Assembly (NCBI RefSeq): GCF_036231945.1 | Contig: NZ_CP109599.1 | Span: forward strand, 2,078,501-2,142,500 | Length of the DNA: 64,000 nt | Source: Streptomyces sp. NBC_01429 | Lineage (GTDB): Bacteria; Actinomycetota; Actinomycetes; Streptomycetales; Streptomycetaceae | Reading direction: 5' to 3' | Shown: piece after piece, positions 54,996 through 64,000 of the stretch | Layout of the letters: every line of letters begins with the position of its first letter | Numbering within the stretch: the stretch's first letter is position 1 | Program-made: the position numbers and the translations under genes | The notes under the pieces: model-generated | Told to the model about the DNA's origin: nothing | The model's input: only the letters and a program-made list of their open reading frames with translations | Database searches by the model: none

Positions 54996-55667
54996 TCACC
55001 CTCCGGCCCCCTCCTCCTCGGCCGCCGCCGAGCGCCGGTTCCAGGCCCGCGGCGCCCGCCAGTGGAACCGCATCGCGAGCAGCCGCAGAGCGAACGCTGT
55101 GAGCACGGCGAGGGTGCTGGTCAGCCCGTTCAGCGCCTCGAAGCGGATGCAGAGCGCCACCATCGAGGCGCCGACGATGGCCGGTACGGCGTACAGGTCG
55201 CGGTCCCAGCGCAGCAGCGAGGGCACCTCGTTGGCGAGCACGTCCCGCAGCACCCCGCCGCCGACCGCCGTGGCCAGGCCGAGCACGACGGAGGAGGTGA
55301 GGCCGAGACCGTACTCGTACGCCTTGGTGGTGCCCGTGACGCAGAAGAGGCCGAGCCCGGCGGCGTCGAAGACATTGACCGCGCCCTGGATGCGTTCGAC
55401 GTGCGGATGCAGGAAGAAGACCAGCACGGTCGCCACCAGCGGCATGGAGAAGTAGCCGAGGTCGGTGAAGGCGGCGGGCGGCACAGCGCCGATGATCAGA
55501 TCGCGCAGCAGTCCGCCGCCCAGCGCGGTGATCTCGGCCAGCACCGCCATGCCGAAGACGTCGAAGTTCTTGCGGACGGCGAGCAGGGCGCCGGAGATCG
55601 CGAAGACGAAGATGCCGACGAGGTCGAGCGCGTGCTGGACGGAGGGGGTGAAAAGGTCGTGGAGCAC
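54996..55667 (-). CDS. TRIC/UPF0126-type membrane channel
   Basis: A 223-residue protein with seven predicted helices from two repeats, each with a GGGLLRDLI- or GGGVLRDVLANEVP-type motif. These are the signatures of the UPF0126 / trimeric intracellular cation channel family. The GTG start was chosen for VLHDLFTPSVQHALDL. A potassium-channel role is inferred from homologues. The final 20 residues are basic and then acidic. Confidence 0.85.
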   Translation of the reverse strand: MLHDLFTPSVQHALDLVGIFVFAISGALLAVRKNFDVFGMAVLAEITALGGGLLRDLIIGAVPPAAFTDLGYFSMPLVATVLVFFLHPHVERIQGAVNVFDAAGLGLFCVTGTTKAYEYGLGLTSSVVLGLATAVGGGVLRDVLANEVPSLLRWDRDLYAVPAIVGASMVALCIRFEALNGLTSTLAVLTAFALRLLAMRFHWRAPRAWNRRSAAAEEEGAGG

Positions 55668-55703
55668 CCGGACATTGTGCCGGTGCGGCGAGGACACCGC
55701 GGA

Positions 55704-55764
55704 ACGGGACCAGGGACGCACGAGACCGGCCGCGAAGGCCGATGTCGTGCGTCCCTGGTCCCGT
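55704..55764 (-). terminator. Large terminator of the peptide transporter operon
   Basis: A perfect 20-bp stem (55704-55723 with 55745-55764) encloses a loop that itself contains a 5-bp GGCCG/CGGCC hairpin. It lies 71 bases beyond the dppF stop codon and before the TRIC gene start. This is one of the strongest hairpins in the window. Confidence 0.88.
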
Positions 55765-55771
55765 GCTCACT

Positions 55772-55818
55772 CCGCTCCGTGGCAGAGCGCTCGCACCGCT
55801 CCGTGGCAGAGCGCTCGC
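55772..55818. repeat. 24-bp tandem repeat, two copies
   Basis: Two exact 23-bp copies (55772-55794 and 55796-55818, period 24) lie between the dppF stop codon (55835) and the large terminator. Confidence 0.8.
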
Positions 55819-55834
55819 TCTCTACCCGAAGCGC

Positions 55835-57072
<1,238 letters not shown>

Positions 57073-57076
<4 letters not shown>

Positions 57077-58107
57077 AGCTTCGGCGCAATCTCTTCGGTC
57101 CAGATCTGTTCCCGCTCCGCCTTCGACATGTGGCAGGCGGAGAAGTGCCCGTCGGTGATCTCCCGCAGATTGGGACGCTCGGTACGGGTGAGGTTGTCCT
57201 TGGGGACGTCGGCGTACGGGCAGCGCGGGTGGAAGGCGCAGCCGGACGGGACGTTGATCAGACTGGGCGGGGTTCCCTTGACCGGAATGAGCCGCTCGGT
57301 CTGCTCACGGTCGATCCGGGGCATCGAGCCGAGCAGACCCCAGGTGTACGGGTGCTGCGGCTGGTAGAAGACCTTCTCGGCGCTGCCGCGCTCGATGCAG
57401 CGGCCGGCGTACATCACCAGCAGCTCGTCCGCGATCTCGGCGACGACGCCCAGGTCGTGGGTGATGATGACGACCGCCGAGTGGAACTCCTTCTGGAGGT
57501 CCCGGATCAGGTCGAGGATCTGCGCCTGGACGGTCACGTCCAGCGCGGTCGTCGGCTCGTCGGCGATCAGCAGCTCGGGGTTGTTGACCAGGGACATCGC
57601 GATCATCGCGCGCTGGCGCATACCGCCGGAGAACTGGTGCGGGTAGTCGTTGTAGCGCCGCGCGGGCTCGGGGATGCCGACCCGGTCCAGCATCTCGACG
57701 GCGCGCTTCTTGGCCGTCTTCTTGTCGACGGCGTTGTGGACGCGGTACGCCTCCACGATCTGCGCGCCGATGCTGTAGTACGGGTGCAGCGCCGACAGCG
57801 GGTCCTGGAAGATCATCGACATCTTCTGGCCGCGCAGCTGACGCACCCGCTCGGGTCCGGCGCCGATCAGCTCCTCGCCGTCCAGCCAGATCTCGCCGGA
57901 GATCCTGGCCCGGTCGGAGTTGTGCAGGCCCATGACGCCCAGGGACGTCACGGACTTGCCCGAGCCGGACTCGCCGACGATGCCGAGGGTCTTGCCCGCT
58001 TCGAGGTCGAAGCTGACGCCGTCGACGGACTTGACCAGGCCGTCGTCGGTGTCGAAGTGGATGCGCAGGTCCCGTACGGAGAGGAACTTCTTGCTCGCGT
58101 CGCTCAT
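57073..58107 (-). CDS. Peptide ABC transporter ATP-binding protein (DppD type)
   Basis: A 344-residue ATPase with Walker [17 protein letters not shown], signature [17 protein letters not shown], Walker [18 protein letters not shown] and the C-terminal cysteine cluster ([11 protein letters not shown]) that forms a [4Fe-4S]-like or zinc site in oligopeptide transporter ATPases. The ATG overlaps the dppB stop (ATGA). Confidence 0.93.
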
Positions 58108-59114
58108 GAGAGCCTCACCCGGGGGTCGATCGCGGCGTACACGAGGTCCACCAGCAGATTGCATACAACGATGAAGAAGGCCGCGACCATGGTCACACCC
58201 ATCACGATGGGCAGGTCGCTCTTGGTCACGCCCTGGATGGCGTACTGGCCCATGCCCTGGAAGGAGAAGACGGTCTCGGTGATGACCGCGCCTCCCAGGA
58301 GCAGCGCGAAGTCCATGCCGAAGATGGTGACGAGCGGGGTGAGCGCGGCGCGCAGGCCGTGCTTGACGACCACGTTGCGCTCCCGCAGGCCCTTCGCCCG
58401 CGCGGTTCTGATGTAGTCCTCGCCCATGGTCTCCAGCATGCCCGCCCGGGTGAGCCGCGCGTAGAGCGCGGAGTACAGGAAGGCGAGGGTGCACCAGGGA
58501 AGGAGGAGGTTCCAGGCCCATTCACCGGGGTTCTGGGTGAACGGTACGAACTCGACGTTCTCCCAGATCGTCCAGTGGAAGCTGAACAGGGCGAGGGAGA
58601 CCATGCCGGTGAAGAACATCGGCAGCGAGACGCCGGCCAGGGCGACGCCCATGGCGAGGCGGTCGAAGATCGAGCCCTTCTTGAGCGCCGAGAGCACGCC
58701 GATGGCGACACCGGAGAGGACCCAGATGACAGCCGCGCCGACGGCGAGCGACAGGGTCACGGGTATGCGCTGGACGATCTCGGGCCAGACCTCGACATGC
58801 GTCTTGAACGAGTAGCCGAAGCACGGGGCGTTGCAGATCGAGGGGTTGGGGCCGAAGTTGTATTCGGCGCCGACCACGATGGCCTTGATGAAGTGCCAGT
58901 ACTGAAGGTAGAGGGGATCGTCCAGCCCCAGGTTCGCCTTGATCGCGGCGACGGAGGCGGGGTCGGCTCCCTTACCGACGTACTGGGCGGCCAGTGAGTC
59001 GGTCGTCTGCCCGCCGAGGCGGGGCACCAGGAAGAAAATCGCGAACGTGACTGCGCTGACCACCAGCAGCAGCAACACCGCGGCGAAGACGCGTCGGATG
59101 ATGTACGCAGCCAC
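58104..59114 (-). CDS. Peptide ABC transporter permease (DppB type)
   Basis: A 336-residue permease with six helices and the EAA loop near the C-terminus (YIRTARAKGLRERNVVVKHGLRAALTP). The start VAAYIIRRVFAAVLLLLVVS gives the normal short cytoplasmic N-terminus. It pairs with the dppC-type permease. A strong hairpin lies just upstream, leaving little room for a Shine-Dalgarno sequence. Confidence 0.92.
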   Translation of the reverse strand: MAAYIIRRVFAAVLLLLVVSAVTFAIFFLVPRLGGQTTDSLAAQYVGKGADPASVAAIKANLGLDDPLYLQYWHFIKAIVVGAEYNFGPNPSICNAPCFGYSFKTHVEVWPEIVQRIPVTLSLAVGAAVIWVLSGVAIGVLSALKKGSIFDRLAMGVALAGVSLPMFFTGMVSLALFSFHWTIWENVEFVPFTQNPGEWAWNLLLPWCTLAFLYSALYARLTRAGMLETMGEDYIRTARAKGLRERNVVVKHGLRAALTPLVTIFGMDFALLLGGAVITETVFSFQGMGQYAIQGVTKSDLPIVMGVTMVAAFFIVVCNLLVDLVYAAIDPRVRLS

Positions 59115-59122
59115 AGCCGTGC

Positions 59123-59167
59123 GGTGCCGGGTCGTGCGAGCGGGGTACGCCCGCACGACCCGGCACC
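59123..59167 (-). terminator. Intercistronic hairpin between the binding protein and dppB
   Basis: A perfect 16-bp stem (59123-59138 with 59152-59167) with a 13-base loop. Its near edge is 9 bases from the dppB start. Such hairpins after binding-protein genes commonly stabilise the upstream message and lower downstream expression. Confidence 0.75.
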
Positions 59168-59252
59168 TTCACCTGCCTTTCGGGGGGTGCTGTTTTGATG
59201 TACAGGTGTTACGAGGTGTTACGAGGCCCGGAAGGCAGGCCACAGGGCGTTA

Positions 59253-61013
59253 CTACTTCGACGAGCCCATCAGCGTGTAGTCGTACATGCCGAGGTAGGA
59301 CTCGGCGACGGTGACGTTGGTCGCCGACTCCGGGCGGTAGAGCAGGTTCTTGCGGTAGAACAGCGGGACGACCGAGGCGTTCTCGGCGACCATCTGGTCC
59401 ACTTCGCCCCAGATCTTGCCGCGGGCGTCGGTGTCGAGCGTGCCGATACCGTCCGTCAGCGCCTTGTTGATCTTCGGGTCGTTCAGCTCCATCAGGTTCG
59501 TGCCACCGGACGGCTTGATGGCCGAACCGTTCACGATCTGGTCGAGGAAGCCGTAGCCGGTCGGCCAGTCGGCACCCCAGGCCATCATCATGAGGCCGGC
59601 CTTGTTGTCGTGCACCCACTTCGGCGAACCGGCGAAGTCCGTGAAGTACTTGTCGCTCGGGAAGGTCTTGATGTCGGCGGTGATGCCGACCTTCTTCAGA
59701 CTCTCCTGGAGCTGGGTGGCCGCGGTGACCTCATCGGGACGGTCCGAGCGCGCGGTCAGGTTGGTCTTGAAGCCCTTCGGCTGCTTGCACGCGGTCAGGG
59801 CCTCCTTCGACTTGGCCTCGTCGCCCTTGTTGCCGGCGGACGGGTACAGGTCGAACTTCTTGTAACCGGCGACCGACGGCGGGATCAGCGTCGTCGCGGG
59901 CTCGCCCTTGACCGAACCACCGATGGAGTCGACCATGCCGGCCTTGTTCACGGCGTACTGGACGGCCTTGCGGCACTCGACGTTGTCGAACGGCTTCACG
60001 TTGACGTTGATCGCCAGGTACTGGGTGGCACCCGCGTACGGGTTGTCCGTCTTGGCCTTCTCCGCCGGCTTGACGAGCACCTTCGGCTGCGTCTTCGACT
60101 GGAGGCCGGTGCCGCCGATGTCCGCGGTGATCGTGTCGTTGAGCAGGTGCTCATCGATCGTCGAGGCGTTGACGTTGAACTTCAGGTCGATCTTGTCCGG
60201 CAGGGCCTTGCGGATCGGGTCCGACGCGGCGTCCCACTCGGGGTTGCGCACCAGGGTCGCGCCGCGGCTCTCGCTGTACGACGAGAACTTGTACGGGCCC
60301 GAGGACACGATCTTCTGGACGTACTCGGCGCCCTTGTCGGCCTTCTGCGGGACCGGAGCGGTCTGCGAGAACGCCGCGAGGTAGTCCATGTCCGCGAACG
60401 GCTTGTTCAGCTTGAAGGTGATCGTGTAGTCGTCCGGCGTCTCGATGGACTTGAGACCGTCCTTGGACTTGTCCTTGTACGGACCCTTGTACTTGTCGCC
60501 ACCGTCGAGGTAGGCCTTGAAGTACGTCGGGCCGTTGGACAGGGCCTCGGGCGCGAAGTTGGAGCGCTCGATGGCGTACTTGACGTCCTTCGAGGTGACC
60601 TCGGTGCCGTCCTCGAACTTGACGCCCTTGCGGAGCGTGTAGGTCCAGGTCTTGGCGTCCGCGCTGCCCTTGCCGAGCGAGGTGGCCAGGTCGGGAACGA
60701 CCGTGAGGCCCTCCTTGCCCGCCGCCGGCTTGAACGTCACGAGCGAACGGCCGTACAGGCGGGAGAAGTTCTGCACCCAGCCGTAGTACGTGTTGCCCGG
60801 GTCCAGGGAGTCCGGGCCACTGGAGTGCTCGTACGTGACCGTCCCCCCCTTCTTGTCACTCGCGTTGACGATGCTGCTCAGTCCGGCATCGGCCTTCGCG
60901 CTGCCGCCCCCATTGCCGTCCTTGTCCTTGCTGTCACCGCTGCCACAGGCGGTCGCACCCAGCGCCACCGCCAGCGTGACCGCGATGGCCGATGCTGTCT
61001 TTCTGCTGTTCAT
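59253..61013 (-). CDS. Peptide-binding lipoprotein of ABC transporter (OppA/DppA type)
   Basis: A 586-residue solute-binding lipoprotein of cluster C (SBP family 5). The signal ends in a lipobox with Cys at about 23 (GATACGS). The SBP_bac_5 fold shows TYTLRKGVKFEDGTEVTSKDV, NVECRKAVQYAVNKAGM and the C-terminal MELNDPKINKALTDG. It binds a peptide at the cell surface. Gene order in the operon is dppC-oppA-dppB-dppD-dppF. Confidence 0.93.
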   Translation of the reverse strand: MNSRKTASAIAVTLAVALGATACGSGDSKDKDGNGGGSAKADAGLSSIVNASDKKGGTVTYEHSSGPDSLDPGNTYYGWVQNFSRLYGRSLVTFKPAAGKEGLTVVPDLATSLGKGSADAKTWTYTLRKGVKFEDGTEVTSKDVKYAIERSNFAPEALSNGPTYFKAYLDGGDKYKGPYKDKSKDGLKSIETPDDYTITFKLNKPFADMDYLAAFSQTAPVPQKADKGAEYVQKIVSSGPYKFSSYSESRGATLVRNPEWDAASDPIRKALPDKIDLKFNVNASTIDEHLLNDTITADIGGTGLQSKTQPKVLVKPAEKAKTDNPYAGATQYLAINVNVKPFDNVECRKAVQYAVNKAGMVDSIGGSVKGEPATTLIPPSVAGYKKFDLYPSAGNKGDEAKSKEALTACKQPKGFKTNLTARSDRPDEVTAATQLQESLKKVGITADIKTFPSDKYFTDFAGSPKWVHDNKAGLMMMAWGADWPTGYGFLDQIVNGSAIKPSGGTNLMELNDPKINKALTDGIGTLDTDARGKIWGEVDQMVAENASVVPLFYRKNLLYRPESATNVTVAESYLGMYDYTLMGSSK

Positions 61014-61057
61014 CCTGAGGAAAGCCCCCTCGATTGACCGGTGCGGCAGGGCCGCGA

Positions 61058-62050
61058 TTACTTGCCACGGGGGTCGAGTGCGTCACGCAGCCCGTCCCCC
61101 AGCAGATTGAAGGCCAGCACGGTGATGAAGATCGCCATGCCAGGAATGATCATGAACATCGGGTCGACCTGGTAGAGGTCGACCGCGGTGGACAGCATGC
61201 CGCCCCACGAGGCCTGCGGCGGGGCGATGCCGACGCCGAGGAAGCTCAGGGACGCCTCGAAGAGGATGTTGGTGGGGATCAGCAGCGTCGCGTAGACCAG
61301 GATCGGCGCGATCAGGTTCGGCAGCAGCTCCCGGAAGAGGATGAACGGCCCGCGGGCGCCCAGCGACCTGGCGGCCTCCACGAACTCCCGCTCGCGCAGG
61401 CTCATGGTCTGCGCGCGCACGATGCGTCCGATGTACGGCCAGCTGAAGAAGCCGATGACGAAGATCAGCACCGCGATGCGCAGGGAGAGCCCTTCGAGGC
61501 CGAACGCGCTGCCCTGGAGCGACGCCGAGATGGAGATCGCGAACAGCAGGAGCGGGAAGGCGAGGAAGGTGTCCATCATGCGGCTGATCGCGCTGTCGAC
61601 CCAGCCGCCGTAGAACCCGGCCACCACGCCCATCACGACGCCGATGACGACGGAGAGCATCGTGGAACCGGCCGCGACGACCAGGGAGACCCAGGAGCCC
61701 TCGATGATGCGGGCCAGGATGTCGCGGCCGGTCTGCGGCTCGACACCCAGCGGGTGGTCCCAGCTGATCCCGCCGAAGCTGCCCTTGGGCGCCAGCAGGG
61801 TGGGGTCCACCAGGTCCTGGTTGAAGGCGTTGGGGTCGAGCCCGAAGACCGACTGGATCGGCTTGGAAAGTACGGCGACAAGGACCAGGAGGATCACGAT
61901 CAGCGCGCCGACCAGGGCGACTTTGTCCCGTTTGAAACGCGTCCACGCGATCCGGCCGAGCGAGCGGCCCTCGATCTGCTTGACCCCGGCGCCTTCCAGC
62001 ACCGCTTCCGGCGGCGCCGCCGATCCGGTGGTCTCGATAGGTGCCGTCAT
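61058..62050 (-). CDS. Peptide ABC transporter permease (DppC type)
   Basis: A 330-residue permease with six helices. It has the long periplasmic loop after helix 1, and the EAA motif (REFVEAARSLGARGPFILFRELLPNL). The ATG at 62050 was chosen by family length; a GTG at 62116 would add 22 residues. It is the first gene of the operon, and its promoter lies in the 450-base region upstream. Confidence 0.9.
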   Translation of the reverse strand: MTAPIETTGSAAPPEAVLEGAGVKQIEGRSLGRIAWTRFKRDKVALVGALIVILLVLVAVLSKPIQSVFGLDPNAFNQDLVDPTLLAPKGSFGGISWDHPLGVEPQTGRDILARIIEGSWVSLVVAAGSTMLSVVIGVVMGVVAGFYGGWVDSAISRMMDTFLAFPLLLFAISISASLQGSAFGLEGLSLRIAVLIFVIGFFSWPYIGRIVRAQTMSLREREFVEAARSLGARGPFILFRELLPNLIAPILVYATLLIPTNILFEASLSFLGVGIAPPQASWGGMLSTAVDLYQVDPMFMIIPGMAIFITVLAFNLLGDGLRDALDPRGK

Positions 62051-62471
62051 TGCGCTGGAGACCCCTCTCGGCCGACGGTGGCCGGCCCATGACCGCCGCT
62101 GTAGCGGCTCGTTCACTTCAGATTTCGCACAGTGGTCCCCCTAGATCCCGGGGGACTGCTTCTTGGAGCGCATCGCACACTAGTACGTGCCGAGGCCACC
62201 TGCTGCACGGAGTCTTCAACCACGAAGCGATCACCCGCCAGCCCTCACGGTGAATGGTTGCTCAAACGTGATGCGATAAGAGGGTTACCGTTATCCGGAC
62301 ACGGTTTTCGGCTCAACGGACGATGTGGGTGACTAATCCACCAGATCGGTCATGCCGCCCAGCTACCCGCATGCCCTGCGCAACCAACCCATCCGGCCAC
62401 CCCGAACTCCTGTCTCCCCAGTGTTCGACACCCGGCAAGACCGCAGGTCCAGACCTTGTGCGCGGCCGATC
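62051..62471 (-). promoter_or_regulatory. Upstream region of the peptide transporter operon
   Basis: This long noncoding stretch holds a 7-bp hairpin (62135-62141 with 62150-62156). On the minus strand the hairpin's 3' arm, AGGGGGA, acts as a Shine-Dalgarno sequence for a five-codon frame VRNLK (GTG at 62130), whose stop overlaps a GTG at 62116 in frame with dppC. I see no clear -35/-10 promoter elements in the rest of it. Confidence 0.35.
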
Positions 62472-62501
62472 CGCCGCGCCCCGGACGTCCGGGGCGCGGC
62501 G
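62472..62501 (-). terminator. Terminator of the first SseB-family gene
   Basis: A perfect 30-bp palindrome (two 15-base arms) lies 3 bases beyond the stop codon at 62505. No T-run is present. Confidence 0.8.
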
Positions 62502-62504
62502 CGC

Positions 62505-63329
62505 TCAGTAGCCGCCGGGGCCGGGCAGCGGATAGCCGTATCCGGGTGCGCGGTCCGGTCCCGCGGGCGCCGCGTGGGCCTCGCGGTCGTAAAACGGACG
62601 GGAGTTGGAGCGCAGCCACATTGTTACCGGGTCGTATTCGTCGGACATCGCGACGGTGGAGACCGGCAGCCCGTCCGGTACGGCGGCGACCGACTGCCGC
62701 ATCATCGCGTGCACGGAGTCGACGGAGGCGGGACTCGTGTCGTACAGATCGAGGCCGATCGCGAGGTACGGCACGCCGAGCGCGGGCTGCACCCAGGTGC
62801 GGCGCAGCGAGCGGACGGCGGGCGTGCGGTGCGCGTTCTGCGTGAGCAGGGCGTAGAACTGCGCGAGCGGTACGGCCGGTTCGGAGAGGCGCAGCGGTCC
62901 CGCGGGCATCCGGTCCAGGCCGGTGGCGATGCGGCGCAGGTCGAGCCAGGGGATGCCGACGCCGCCGCCGGGAGCGTGCGGATTGAGCCAGATCCCCCAG
63001 CGGTCGGGGTAGAGGGCGCGGGCGATGTCGCGGCCGGTGACCACCTCGTGGGCGCGGGTCCAGCCGCTGACGGCGAGTTCCTGGGCGGAGGTGACGCAGG
63101 GGGCGTAGCCCAGTCCGTCGATCTCCATGTTTCCGTACTGGGCGTCGGGCGAGCCGGCCCCGCCGTGCCAGAGCAGCATCCAGACGCTGTCGTCGGCGAG
63201 GGCCTCCAGGAGCGCCTCGTACGCGTCGTACCGTCCGGGCGTCACCTGACGCAGCATGTGCTCGACCTGCCCGGCCGCCGCGGTGCCTGACGCGCTCACT
63301 GTGGGTTCCGCCCCTCGTCGATCCACCAT
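62505..63329 (-). CDS. SseB-family (enhanced serine sensitivity) protein
   Basis: A 274-residue protein. The C-terminal part (PYLAIGLDLYDTSPASVDSVHAMM, then DPVTMWLRSNSRPFYDRE) is the conserved end of SseB-family proteins of unknown function, which share NxxLLxVxxDPVxxWLxxxxxPFY. The N-terminal half includes MLRQVTPGRYDAYEALLEAL. The ATG at 63329 has GGGGAG upstream. The next gene is a relative with the same ending, so they are probably tandem paralogues. Confidence 0.75.
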   Translation of the reverse strand: MVDRRGAEPTVSASGTAAAGQVEHMLRQVTPGRYDAYEALLEALADDSVWMLLWHGGAGSPDAQYGNMEIDGLGYAPCVTSAQELAVSGWTRAHEVVTGRDIARALYPDRWGIWLNPHAPGGGVGIPWLDLRRIATGLDRMPAGPLRLSEPAVPLAQFYALLTQNAHRTPAVRSLRRTWVQPALGVPYLAIGLDLYDTSPASVDSVHAMMRQSVAAVPDGLPVSTVAMSDEYDPVTMWLRSNSRPFYDREAHAAPAGPDRAPGYGYPLPGPGGY

Positions 63330-63468
63330 GCGCCCAGCTCCCCCGGGCACCGTCCGGGCACACGGTGCGGCGGCCCGGCCAGGAAACAGCTTAGGCGGTG
63401 TGGTGAGAATCCCGCCTGGCCGAAAGGCCATGCCTCCTCGGCGGCCACCGAGGTGGCCGCCCGCGCCG

Positions 63469-64000
63469 CTACCCGCGCTGGTAGAAGGGCCGCACCTTCG
63501 TCAGCAGCCAGTCAGCCACGGGGTCCTGGGCCACGTCCAGCAGCAGCAGGTTCACCGGCCAGCCGACCTCCACCCGTCCCAGGGCCCGGCCCAGCGCGTC
63601 CATCGGGGCGTTGCGTTCGGCGGCCTCCCAGGACGAGAGCTGGACGCCTACGAAGAGCACCGGCGGCTCGCCCTCGACGCTGGCGAGCGCGCGGCGGGCG
63701 GACAGGACGACGCCGACGGCCTCGAACTCGGCCGCCGCCGCGGTGAGGAACTCCACCGGGTCCTCCTGCCAGTCCGGCTCGAAGAGCCTGGCCCGGCCCC
63801 CGCTGGCCGGGCCGTCGAGCGGGGTGCGGCCCGCCCGGCACAACTCGGCGACGGCGAGCGGCGGCAGCGGCATGCCGACCAGCCCTCCCGGGTTGACCAC
63901 GACGCCGAGCTGCGGCGGCAGGCCCCGGGCGAAGTCGCGTGCGGGGGCGACGGTGAAGGCCATGTGGGTGCCGACGCAGGTGCGGAACTGTTCCGCCGAG
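63469..64000 (-). CDS. SseB-family protein, 5' end outside the window
   Basis: The coding frame is open to the right edge (starting SAEQFRTCVGTHMAFTVAPA here), so the true start is missing. The 177 codons seen contain the SseB-family C-terminus VGWPVNLLLLDVAQDPVADWLLTKVRPFYQRG. The first gene downstream ends with a similar WLRSNSRPFYDRE block. Its function is unknown; E. coli SseB was named for altered serine sensitivity. Confidence 0.7.
   Translation of the reverse strand, partial: SAEQFRTCVGTHMAFTVAPARDFARGLPPQLGVVVNPGGLVGMPLPPLAVAELCRAGRTPLDGPASGGRARLFEPDWQEDPVEFLTAAAAEFEAVGVVLSARRALASVEGEPPVLFVGVQLSSWEAAERNAPMDALGRALGRVEVGWPVNLLLLDVAQDPVADWLLTKVRPFYQRG

Overview
The window is a stretch of high-GC actinobacterial chromosome, almost certainly from a Streptomyces. 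The evidence is strong G/C bias at third codon positions, frequent GTG and TTG starts, many Streptomyces-type small proteins, and a gene order I recognise from the core of Streptomyces chromosomes (leuB-ilvE, serA, ilvBNC, gatCAB, ligA, mnmA, a peptide ABC transporter). Nearly all genes are intact housekeeping or conserved genes. I saw no rRNA, tRNA, insertion sequence, CRISPR array or prophage.

Layout. Bases 1-16600 are mainly amino-acid metabolism: ilvE and leuB, then a secreted purple acid phosphatase, an AAC(2')-I-like acetyltransferase, the proline catabolic pair (P5C dehydrogenase, proline dehydrogenase) with a divergent PucR-type regulator and a 16-bp palindrome between them, then serA, ilvC, ilvN and ilvB. 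The ilvB leader encodes the 13-residue peptide MRTRILVLGKRVG followed by a terminator with a T-run, a ribosome-mediated attenuator. A similar terminator at the left edge may control the next gene outside the window.

Bases 16600-34400 hold a membrane-bound PAS-GGDEF-EAL protein whose EAL site is degenerate, two oxidoreductases, a glucose/sorbosone dehydrogenase-type lipoprotein, a large LuxR-family ATPase regulator coupled to a 61-residue protein, an MMPL exporter, a Tat-secreted phospholipase C, a universal stress protein and an ArsB/NhaD-type permease.

Bases 34400-47700 carry gatC-gatA-(80-aa protein)-ATPase-TOPRIM-gatB, in which a predicted SMC-like ATPase and a TOPRIM-like protein are translationally coupled into the tRNA amidotransferase operon. 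Next come a second GGDEF-EAL protein (RmdB type, both sites intact), ligA, a MetE catalytic-domain protein, an SDR, a LOG-like protein and a DUF427 protein.

Bases 47700-50800 look like an accessory patch: an alpha/beta hydrolase, an RloB-like protein, the C-terminal stump of an RloA-like ATPase, and a paralogue-type Streptomyces protein that occupies the place of the missing ATPase body. Core synteny then resumes: mnmA, a Tat-exported amidase, a cysteine desulfurase, a frameshifted alpha/beta hydrolase, a TRIC/UPF0126 channel, a five-gene peptide ABC transporter and two SseB-family genes, the last cut by the right edge.

The most interesting observations are the ATPase-TOPRIM pair inside the gat operon, the decayed RloAB locus 11 kb away, the degenerate EAL protein, the AAC(2')-like gene, the proline-catabolism operator and a repeated pattern of short tandem duplications next to stop codons. 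Protein identities come from reading motifs, not from database searches.
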